Shown piece by piece: positions 53,136 to 59,727 of a stretch of DNA of 64,000 nt. The stretch lies in NCBI GenBank assembly GCA_035299085.1, contig DATGXG010000038.1, positions 1 to 64,000 of the forward strand. The letters run 5' to 3'. Below the pieces are notes generated by a model. The model was given only the letters and a program-made list of their open reading frames with translations, made no database searches and was not told the origin of the DNA. Position 1 is the first letter of the stretch. Every line of letters starts with the position of its first letter. The DNA comes from Bacteroidales bacterium (GTDB taxonomy: Bacteria > Bacteroidota > Bacteroidia > Bacteroidales > UBA10428). The position numbers were made by a program, and so were the translations under genes.

Positions 53136-53957
53136 ATGAAATATACGTCAGAGAATGTCTGCAAAAATACTCTGGTTTTCCTGTTTGTTCTGTTTGCTTT
53201 TGGATGCTCATGCTATGCCAATCAATCTTTAAATGATTCTGTAAAGTCACCAGTGGAAATTTCGGTTTTTGGCGGCCTCTGGAACCTTGCATCCATAGAT
53301 GAGATGTATTCCTTCCAGAAATTTTACGGTGATCATATGTTTTGGGGCCTTTCGTTTGCATTAACTTCTACCAGACACAGGCATTTGATTACCGTTCAGT
53401 ATTCTGAAATAACAAGAAGACCTGAAAATTTCATTTATACCGAAGGATTGGTAGAACAAAGGTATAAGCAAATGAAAAGTTTACTGGTTGATGTTGATTA
53501 CTCCTATCAACGCCTGGTTTTACAAGGTAATTTATCAGTGTATGTTTTAATGAATTGTATGAATGCAAGTAATTACACTTTAAAGGAAGATGATCCCGAG
53601 ATATTTCTAAGCTCTGTTGCTCCCGGTGTTGAATTGCAATATAGAAAGAAGAAGCATTATTTTGGATTGGATATCACAATTCCTGTAATATCTCTTGCTT
53701 TACGCGAACCTTATTATATTTCCAATCCCCAGACAGGTGATCATATCAGCCAAATGGAGCATATTGAAGACAATCTTAAAGTTCAATCCTTTGGTAGCCT
53801 GAAAGTTCTGAATAGTTTAGTTCATTATCAATACCGGTTTTCACAACAAGTTGCTTTTGATGCAAGGTATCAGTACCGTTATATTTCGGACCGGGTACCA
53901 AGACCTTTAAGATCAGTAAGTGGCATTTACAGTGCCGGTCTCACATTTATTTTTTAG
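53136..53957 (+). CDS. Hypothetical outer-membrane protein
   Basis: I prefer the ATG at 53136 (MKYTSENVCKN, 273 residues) over a GTG at 53106. The signal peptide is VFLFVLFAFGCSCYA. The body shows beta strands such as MFWGLSFALTST, HLITVQYSEIT and FALDITIP-like segments, and ends in YSAGLTFIF with a terminal Phe, which suggests an outer-membrane barrel. No family is recognised. It is 3 bases before the S41 protease gene, so the two form an operon. Confidence 0.65.
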   Translation: MKYTSENVCKNTLVFLFVLFAFGCSCYANQSLNDSVKSPVEISVFGGLWNLASIDEMYSFQKFYGDHMFWGLSFALTSTRHRHLITVQYSEITRRPENFIYTEGLVEQRYKQMKSLLVDVDYSYQRLVLQGNLSVYVLMNCMNASNYTLKEDDPEIFLSSVAPGVELQYRKKKHYFGLDITIPVISLALREPYYISNPQTGDHISQMEHIEDNLKVQSFGSLKVLNSLVHYQYRFSQQVAFDARYQYRYISDRVPRPLRSVSGIYSAGLTFIF

Positions 53958-53960
53958 TTC

Positions 53961-55127
53961 ATGAGGAATTTTCTGGCTTTTATTTCACTTATAATTATTT
54001 GTATTTCATGCGAGAGCAATATGATTCAGGAAGAGTTCAATGATTCACCGCCGGAGGTATTTGATGCATTCTGGACTGAATTTGACTGTTTTTATGGAGC
54101 GTTTAATGCAAAACGGATTAATTGGGACTCGCTGAAAGTGGTTTGTGGTGAAAATCTCAATGCCGCTTCCGATAATGACCAGTTGTTTAAGTCTATTTGT
54201 AAACTTCTGGATGCCTTAAATGACGGACATGCCGATATTAATGCTGAGGGAAGGAAATACAGATCATGGAACCGAAGAAGTAAATCTTTCTTTAGAGATA
54301 CCTGTACCCAGGACACTCGCTTAACTCACTACATTTTTGATTGCATTAAAGACAATTATCTGGAACAAGGAGCCAGTAGTGGCGAACCCGGGGACAGATT
54401 TTTAAAAGGAAGGATTTTATATGATTCACTTGTTATCGGATATCTTCATATTCCCACGTTTTCAACAGCATACTTAAGAAGTTTTGTTGAGCAGGCGGCC
54501 CGGGAATTCAATGATTGTGATGCTGTTGTCATTGACATCAGGTTTAACGGGGGTGGCACCACTAAAAATTTCCAGCATGCTTTAGATCTGTTTTGTACCG
54601 AGAAGAAGCTTTACCTGAAGTCGAGATTTCGCAATGGTAAGCGTCACAGTGATTTATCTGAGATGTTTGACCATTATACACATCCGTCATCAATTGGGTG
54701 CAAGAATAAGCCTGTAGCCATTATTGCCAACAGTTATTCTTCGAGTTCATCGGAATTTTTTATTAAAGGCTTACAATCACAGAAAAAAGTGGTTTTAATT
54801 GGCGATACGACATGCGGGGCGTTTTCGCAGGTACATAGCCGGATTTTGCCAAACGGATGGACATTCCGGATAGGTTCGCAGGTGGTTTATACTCCTGAAG
54901 GTTTATTATACACAACTGCTGATGGAAAATATATCGAAGGGCATGGTATTGTTCCGGATTATTATGTGCCCGATAATCTGCAGAGGGCAAAAGATGGTCA
55001 TGACAATCCCTTGGACAGGGCCATTTATGAGTTAGACAGGTGCATATCATTTTCTCCTTCCTCCCCGCTCTGCCACCGCTCAATGGCATCCCGTTTTGTC
55101 CTGGCCAACCCACGGTGCTTTGATTGA
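53961..55127 (+). CDS. S41-family peptidase lipoprotein
   Basis: The 388-residue protein has a lipoprotein signal ending at CISC (about residue 17). An N-terminal helical region is followed by a tail-specific-protease domain with VIGYLHIPTFS, VIDIRFNGGGTT, and the catalytic serine region ANSYSSSSSEFF. The block GDTTCGAFS, then EGHGIVPDYYVPDNLQRAKDG, closes the domain. No PDZ domain is evident. It probably cleaves peptides in the periplasm. The last 22 residues (from about SSPLCHRS) and the stop are encoded by a dispersed repeat also present near 40345, so the natural C-terminus was probably shorter or different. Confidence 0.85.
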   Translation: MRNFLAFISLIIICISCESNMIQEEFNDSPPEVFDAFWTEFDCFYGAFNAKRINWDSLKVVCGENLNAASDNDQLFKSICKLLDALNDGHADINAEGRKYRSWNRRSKSFFRDTCTQDTRLTHYIFDCIKDNYLEQGASSGEPGDRFLKGRILYDSLVIGYLHIPTFSTAYLRSFVEQAAREFNDCDAVVIDIRFNGGGTTKNFQHALDLFCTEKKLYLKSRFRNGKRHSDLSEMFDHYTHPSSIGCKNKPVAIIANSYSSSSSEFFIKGLQSQKKVVLIGDTTCGAFSQVHSRILPNGWTFRIGSQVVYTPEGLLYTTADGKYIEGHGIVPDYYVPDNLQRAKDGHDNPLDRAIYELDRCISFSPSSPLCHRSMASRFVLANPRCFD

Positions 55128-55500
55128 AGCACTGCCTGCATCAGGCGCCGTCATTAATAGTAAGAACACCTTTTAAAGGATCACCCAATGATAAGACGAT
55201 CAGTTGTTAATATCTGGATTTATTCTATCGGGGCTATCCGCCCCGAACCCTGAGTCACTTTTTTTCTGCAGCAAAAAAAAGTGACCAAAAAATGCCGCCG
55301 CTGCTGAAAAAATCGCTAAAAATTAATTCACTGCGCTAAAAGAAAAGAACTCTCCCGATCAAGAATTCTGTGAATTTCAGTGTCCTGAAATCCTACAGAT
55401 TCTAGATCGGGATCAGACAGCTTTTCTTTCTTAACGCTTCGTGAATTAATTTTCTTAACGCGTTTTTTCAGAGGCGGGCATCAGGGTCAGTAGGCGTTGT
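55081..55500. repeat. Large dispersed repeat sharing modules with 40200-40527
   Basis: Modules include cccgttttgtcctggcc-aacccacggtgctt at the start, a ggggctatccgccccgaaccctgagtcac block, an inverted pair around the tctcccgatc and gatcgggatc segments (about 55350-55420), and cgcgttttttcagaggcggg near 55457. The last module is the inverse of the one at 40478-40498. The S41 gene ends inside it. No convincing reading frame is present from 55128 to 55688. Confidence 0.65.
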
Positions 55501-55688
55501 ACTTATGGTATGGGGACGGACAGTATATCAGGTAGTACTCCATTTTCTATATTGTCGCCTGAAGGCAAAGCCTTCAGCCATTCGAGTCCATTTGTTATTA
55601 ATTTTTATTTGTCTTCAATTCGTGAATTCGTGGCTAAAAACAGGATATCAGTGGTTTACGAAAAATCGTCAGATAAAACCTCTTCTGA

Positions 55689-56057
55689 TCAAAACATCGG
55701 ATGCGGATTCGCTGATTTATCTGGAACTTCCTGGATTACATCCCAGTGTTCGACGATTTTGCCATTTTCAACTCTGAAGATATCGACAACCGCCACCGTT
55801 TTATTTCCCATTTTGCTTCTGACGTGAAGGTATACCAAATCGCCGTCGGCTGCAATCCGCTGAAAATCGACTTTTTCTTTCGGGGCGTCTTTAAACCATA
55901 CTTTCAGCGCATTGTACAGCGGATCACTGTTTTCATCATCGCGATCATAAGAAAAGACACAATCAGGTATTCAAGAATCGCATATCGAAGATCCGTATTA
56001 ATCAGGAAAAGTATTTGCAGAGATAATAACAAAAAATAAAGATGCAATTGACTTCAT
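55689..56057 (-). pseudogene. Decayed SnoaL-like gene copy
   Basis: Read on the minus strand, the 3' two-thirds (55689-55925) is nearly the same as the intact gene at 57504-57968. It encodes YNALKVWFKDAPKEKVD, GDLVYLHVRSKMGNKTVAV and a NPHPMF end. Upstream the similarity stops and an in-frame stop codon lies at 55971-55973. A separate signal-peptide-like start (MKSIASLFFVIISANTF) at 56057 is out of register and followed by a stop. About a hundred bases of the original middle are missing or scrambled. This is a second, broken copy, not a functional gene. Confidence 0.7.
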
Positions 56058-56192
56058 AAATGATTTGTCGCTGTAATTGCTTGTCATCGTTGTTATGGAT
56101 TTTCTGTCTTGGTTATGAAAGCACAATGCCTGAGGTTTTGCGATATGTGCCTTTTAACTGGTGAATGAGCGGTTTGAGGAAAGGCTATTTAC

Positions 56193-56774
56193 TTAGAATT
56201 TAAGAGGTGGTCCCACAACTTGCATTCCATGTGTTTCATACAAATTCTTAAGCACTTGTTCCTGATCTTTTGGAATGTTACTACCGAGCTTACTTATTTG
56301 TTCAAAAAAATCCTCCATTGAACCGGCCGGTTGAAACAACACTAAAAGTTGTCCTTCGCCTTCATTAATTTTGGCAAAAGCATGAGGTATCGTCCTTGGT
56401 GCAAATGCAGAGTCTCCAGGTTTTATAGTAAAAGTGTCCTCACCAACTTTTACGGTGAATTCTCCTTTGATCACATAGAACCATTCGTCTTGTTCATGAT
56501 GAAGATGAAATGCCGGGCCGCCCTTTTCTTGTCGAAAAGTATTGTAAATTAACAAATCACCATCGGTATCTTGGGAAGATACAATACGGTTAAATTGACC
56601 ACCCATAATATTAAGTTCCTTCTGAAACCTGTCTTTTCCAGAACTTACTTTAAAGCCTTTTTTTGGTCTTTCTTTAGAATAGGTTTTATTGGGTTTGTCC
56701 TTTGCATAGATTTGATTTGTAGAAATCAATACTGTTGCAAGAACGGGAAATTGAAGAAATAGCCTGCGTTTCAT
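56193..56774 (-). CDS. Exported cupin-domain protein
   Basis: I start at the ATG at 56774 (MKRRLFLQFPVL, 193 residues), because a longer frame would put 43 extra residues before a signal peptide. The leader has two arginines but no full Tat motif. The cupin lies at about 75-145 with HLHHEQDEWFYVIKGEF giving the His, His and Glu metal ligands, and a second motif in PGDSAFAPRTIPHAF. This is a single-domain, exported cupin of unknown substrate. It is transcribed alone in the accessory patch. Confidence 0.82.
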   Translation of the reverse strand: MKRRLFLQFPVLATVLISTNQIYAKDKPNKTYSKERPKKGFKVSSGKDRFQKELNIMGGQFNRIVSSQDTDGDLLIYNTFRQEKGGPAFHLHHEQDEWFYVIKGEFTVKVGEDTFTIKPGDSAFAPRTIPHAFAKINEGEGQLLVLFQPAGSMEDFFEQISKLGSNIPKDQEQVLKNLYETHGMQVVGPPLKF

Positions 56775-56881
56775 TTTTTTGTGAAATTTAATTGTATGCC
56801 AAGTGAAACAATCTATGGAAAAGAAAGTTACACGACAATCTATAAATTCCGAATAAAAGCTCGAAAGGCAATCAAACTGTG

Positions 56882-57286
56882 ATGGGTGATGGAAGAAAAA
56901 CAAATGTTATTGGCTATGACCGCTTGTTAGGCTGCGTTTTAACAGAAGGCCTGCTGCATCGCATTAATCTACTCAAAGAAATGAATAAAACTGTCGATGC
57001 TGAAATAGGTCAAAAAGCAAGGATAGATCCGAGATTCAATGATTTGGAGGTAACCTATGAATTTCAAGATATCAGGCCTAAAAACATTCGTGAAATGCTT
57101 GACAACTTATCCAAAGCAACGGAAGGTAAGGCGTCAATGAGCCGCAAAAGGGCTGTCGAACTGAATCCAATTATTGATGATCCAAAGGAAGAATTGGTAC
57201 AGTTAGAAAAGGAAATACAAGAGGAACAAGAATCCATGCTACCAAAAGGCGACTACTATGATTATAACAATTTCAAGAATAGCTAA
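56882..57286 (+). pseudogene. Possible C-terminal remnant of a phage portal protein
   Basis: The frame encodes about 134 residues with KEMNKTVDAEIGQKARIDPR, MSRKRAVELNPIIDDPKEEL, and a glutamate-rich EKEIQEEQES end. The alternation of a basic SxxRAxExxPxIDDPxxEL block and an acidic tail resembles the C-terminus of SPP1 Gp6-type portal proteins. A stop codon sits about 36 bases upstream in the same frame, and no other phage genes surround it. I read it as a fragment left by a lost prophage. It might instead be an unrelated small gene. Confidence 0.4.
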
Positions 57287-57475
57287 TTAATTGGGTGGAT
57301 AAGGTAAAGTTACTTCAACAAATTGAACACAAGAAGCTCTGAAAAAACCAAGGGCACCACTGCTTATATTCGATGGTGGAGATGAAGGAGTTGGAGAATA
57401 GATTCCACCATCATTTCTAAATTGTGCAATCAATCCCCTATAATATTCGTAGATCTGTTTGGTTATTGAATGCAT
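57287..57475 (-). CDS. Short reading frame of doubtful status
   Basis: A 62-residue frame (MHSITKQIYEYYRG, then a Pro/Ser-rich part ending TLPYPPN) fills the gap between the possible phage fragment and the SnoaL-like gene. It has no signal peptide, no recognised domain and no visible RBS. It may be another fragment. Confidence 0.2.
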   Translation of the reverse strand: MHSITKQIYEYYRGLIAQFRNDGGIYSPTPSSPPSNISSGALGFFRASCVQFVEVTLPYPPN

Positions 57476-57503
57476 TTCAATCCGATAAGTTAATCCGGCC
57501 CTT

Positions 57504-57968
57504 TTAAAACATCGGATGCGGATTGGCTGACTTCTCAGGGACTTCCTGGATTACATCCCAGTGTTCAGCGATTTTGCCATTTTCGATCCTGAAGATATCC
57601 ACCACGGCCACTGTTTTATTTCCCATTTTGCTTCTGACGTGCAGGTAAACCAGGTCGCCGTCGGCAGCGATCCGCTGTAGATCAACTTTTTCTTTTGGAG
57701 CATCTTTAAACCAGACTTTCACTGCATCATACAATGCTTTACGTCCGTCGGGAAGTGCAGGGTTATGCTGGATGTAATCCTCAGCCAGGTATTTTAAAAT
57801 TACTTCCGGGTTTTTATCGCCAAAAAGTTGCTGGTAAAATTCAGTTACCATCTTTTTGTTGGCTTCGATTTGCTGAAAACGCTGTTCACAGTTTTTTTCA
57901 TTTTGAGCGAAAATTATGATGGGTAAAAATGAAAAAATGAAACAAAAAACAACAAGGTTGTATTTCAT
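57504..57968 (-). CDS. Exported SnoaL-like (NTF2-fold) protein
   Basis: The 154-residue protein has a signal peptide (FIFSFLPIIIFAQ). A SnoaL/NTF2-like domain follows with EFYQQLFGDKNPEVILKYL, EDYIQHNPALPDG, and VAVVDIFRIENGKIAEHWDV. This conserved pattern is seen in SnoaL-like predicted ester cyclases that are common beside stress genes. The cavity may bind a small hydrophobic molecule. A broken paralogue lies 1.5 kb away, which shows a past duplication with decay. Confidence 0.85.
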   Translation of the reverse strand: MKYNLVVFCFIFSFLPIIIFAQNEKNCEQRFQQIEANKKMVTEFYQQLFGDKNPEVILKYLAEDYIQHNPALPDGRKALYDAVKVWFKDAPKEKVDLQRIAADGDLVYLHVRSKMGNKTVAVVDIFRIENGKIAEHWDVIQEVPEKSANPHPMF

Positions 57969-58066
57969 GGCAGGTTCTTTTACACCTTAACACTCAGGGA
58001 CAAAAAAAGTTCCGACGGCATGGTAGCCAGGGGGCAAACCACCTAAAGAATGCAATCCAGGTGCTT

Positions 58067-58531
58067 TCATTTAAATAACCACCTCAGTCTTTTAACGATG
58101 TGCAGGATAAGATATACAGAAAGAATTAGGGCAAGCTTATCGTGAATTTCAATGAAGCTTTCCCGCACGATTTGATCGCCGTTCAATAAATCAATAAACC
58201 AGGGGATCAATCCTGTAAGCGCAACAAGGATAAAAAGTAAAGATAATACCAGAACCTGTTGGTTTTTTGATATGAGTTTCTTTGTAATCACTCCTTTGTA
58301 CCATTTCCAATGCCTGTAAATATGAACCAATATAAATGCAGAAAATGCAACAATTGAAATCTTATGAAATGCGGACCAATCGCTGTAGGTAATTCCTGTT
58401 TCATTTAATGTCCGATCACCATGCTGACCCATATGATAGTTCACCTGGATGAAAATTCCTGAAAATACAGATGCCATGCCAAAAATGAGTAATCCCGGGT
58501 TGATGATGAAACGATTTATGTTTTTATCCAT
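58067..58531 (-). CDS. DUF4405 cytochrome b-like membrane protein
   Basis: The 154-residue protein has four helices. Histidines sit in HKISIVAFSAFILVHIYRHW (helix 2) and in IHDKLALILSVYLILHIVKR (helix 4), in positions fitting two b-type hemes. This matches the DUF4405/cytochrome b561-like group. It follows a two-cluster ferredoxin by 12 bases and a Crp/Fnr regulator gene upstream, so it probably moves electrons between the quinone pool and the ferredoxin. The physiological partner is unknown. Confidence 0.8.
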   Translation of the reverse strand: MDKNINRFIINPGLLIFGMASVFSGIFIQVNYHMGQHGDRTLNETGITYSDWSAFHKISIVAFSAFILVHIYRHWKWYKGVITKKLISKNQQVLVLSLLFILVALTGLIPWFIDLLNGDQIVRESFIEIHDKLALILSVYLILHIVKRLRWLFK

Positions 58532-58543
58532 GAGAGTACCCTC

Positions 58544-58780
58544 CTATTCATTGTCGTGTTTCCTTATTGCACCAGTCGTGCAAACTCTCATACATTTCCT
58601 ACAGCCTGTGCATGCAATGCCGTTACGGAATATGATATGTTTATGCCACGGCAGATTGATCCGGCCAATGACATTTTGAGAACATACGTCCATACATTTC
58701 CAGCATGCTTCGCATTTATTTGTATCAAGGATGACAAACGCGGTGTTTGTATGTGTTTGCTTAACGAATCGTTGTCTCAT
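58544..58780 (-). CDS. Small 2x[4Fe-4S] ferredoxin
   Basis: The 78-residue protein has two cluster-binding motifs, CEACWKCMDVC and CTGCRKCMRVC, in the order and spacing of bacterial ferredoxins. The remote fourth cysteine of each cluster is present in the CxxCxxCxxxC form. It has no export signal and would act in the cytosol or at the membrane with the DUF4405 protein encoded directly downstream. Confidence 0.88.
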   Translation of the reverse strand: MRQRFVKQTHTNTAFVILDTNKCEACWKCMDVCSQNVIGRINLPWHKHIIFRNGIACTGCRKCMRVCTTGAIRKHDNE

Positions 58781-58827
58781 GTTAGATTATTTTGAGCAAA
58801 AATCCTCAGAAAATCACGATCAAACGA

Positions 58828-58839
58828 TAACAATTGTTA
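58828..58839. promoter_or_regulatory. Candidate regulator-binding palindrome
   Basis: TAACAATTGTTA is a perfect 12-base palindrome in the gap between the Crp/Fnr gene and the ferredoxin gene. It may be a site for the Crp/Fnr protein. Confidence 0.35.
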
Positions 58840-58849
58840 AGAAATGGAC

Positions 58850-59404
58850 TTACTTCCGGTTTCTTATCCGGCTGAGCGAAATAGGCGTAATCCCTAAATA
58901 CGAAGCTATATAATGTTGCGGAACCCGCTTAATGATTTCAGGATGGTTTTTAACCAGGTCTTCATATCTTTCTTTGGGTGAGTCTTTAATACGCGACAGA
59001 AAAAGCTGGGCGTAATTTCTGAAACGTTGAAACAGGTATTCATTAAAACCATCCCTTACTTCCGGAAAAACTTCATTAATCTTTTTGAAAGTTTCCCTGC
59101 TGATTAAAACGATTACTGAAGGTTCAATACTTTCAATGGTGAACAGGCTGGGTTCATTGTTTAAAAAACTATCAATAGAGGCAACAGGCTGGTTTTCAAA
59201 AAAGAATTGTAATGTAATATCTTTCCCGTCCTTATTAAACCATTGTCTCAGGCAGCCTTTTTTAATACAAAAAATATGATGCGATATTTCACCATCATGC
59301 AATAAAACGGTTTTTGATGGTATCGAAATCTCAACAAATGAATCTTCAATTTGCGACCAGATCTCTTTGTTGTTTTTAATTATTTCAACCAGTTTATCAA
59401 ACAT
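58850..59404 (-). CDS. Crp/Fnr-family transcriptional regulator
   Basis: The 184-residue protein has a cyclic-nucleotide-binding-like jelly roll (SKTVLLHDGEISHHIFCIKKG) and a C-terminal helix-turn-helix (VPQHYIASYLGITPISLSRI). The last cluster is typical of Bacteroidota Crp-like regulators. No Fnr-type cysteine cluster is evident, so the signal is unknown. Its position upstream of the ferredoxin and DUF4405 genes suggests it controls them. It may be the first gene of the same transcript, 69 bases upstream. Confidence 0.88.
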   Translation of the reverse strand: MFDKLVEIIKNNKEIWSQIEDSFVEISIPSKTVLLHDGEISHHIFCIKKGCLRQWFNKDGKDITLQFFFENQPVASIDSFLNNEPSLFTIESIEPSVIVLISRETFKKINEVFPEVRDGFNEYLFQRFRNYAQLFLSRIKDSPKERYEDLVKNHPEIIKRVPQHYIASYLGITPISLSRIRNRK

Positions 59405-59555
59405 AATTGCACCGGCCTGATTTGTTCATTATCTATTCATAATCTGACAGAAGATCTACCTTTTTTTAAGCTTATCCGAAAGGTAGCCAAATATATCATA
59501 TTAGCTATTCCAAATCAGATTCACACTGTTAAATCAAGTTGCTGGCTATTTAAAT

Positions 59556-59613
59556 AGCACCGTTAGGGGCGACATTATGGTAGAATTGAAAGAATAACCA
59601 TAATGTCGCTCAT
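59556..59613. repeat. REP-like element
   Basis: Gcaccgttaggggcgacattatggta is followed by ataaccataatgtcgct, an inverted arrangement of the tattatggta and taccataatg arms of the family around the RAYT gene. Confidence 0.6.
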
Positions 59614-59650
59614 CTTGATCAGTGTTTATTCATGTACGCCATTCCAAAAG

Positions 59651-59677
59651 TAAAAAAGCGACCATGGGTCGCCCTTT
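59651..59677 (-). terminator. Terminator after the synthase and tRNA-like sequence
   Basis: GCGACC-atg-GGTCGC (59658-59672) has an A-run on its left that gives a T-run for minus-strand transcripts. It ends both the synthase and the tRNA-like segment. Confidence 0.75.
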
Positions 59678-59680
59678 TAT

Positions 59681-59727
59681 TAGTGATCCCGGCACGATTG
59701 GAACGCGCGACCCGCATTCAGATTGTC
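59681..59727 (-). pseudogene. Candidate 3' half of a tRNA gene
   Basis: On the minus strand this reads CTGAATGCGGGTCGCGCG, TTCCAAT, CGTGCCGGGATCACTA. GCGCG and CGTGC form a T-stem with one G-T pair around a TTCnAAT loop, followed by an acceptor-like CGGGATC. It is directly followed by a terminator. The matching 5' acceptor strand and D-arm are not found upstream. There the sequence codes for the end of the synthase, whose stop codon lies in this segment. The position of the T-loop purine is a C, which suggests decay. The anticodon cannot be assigned. Confidence 0.45.

Larger units (their letters stand above)
59405..59717. other. Gene-free gap
   Basis: The gap holds a REP-like element at 59556-59613, a terminator hairpin at 59651-59677 and part of a tRNA-like sequence from 59681 onward. 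The first 150 bases are AT-rich and should hold the Crp/Fnr promoter, but no box is clear. Confidence 0.6.

Noticed and set aside
55505..56039. Overlapping plus-strand frames of 90-105 residues
   Set aside because: They run antisense to the decayed SnoaL-like copy and through the dispersed repeat, with no domain or codon support.
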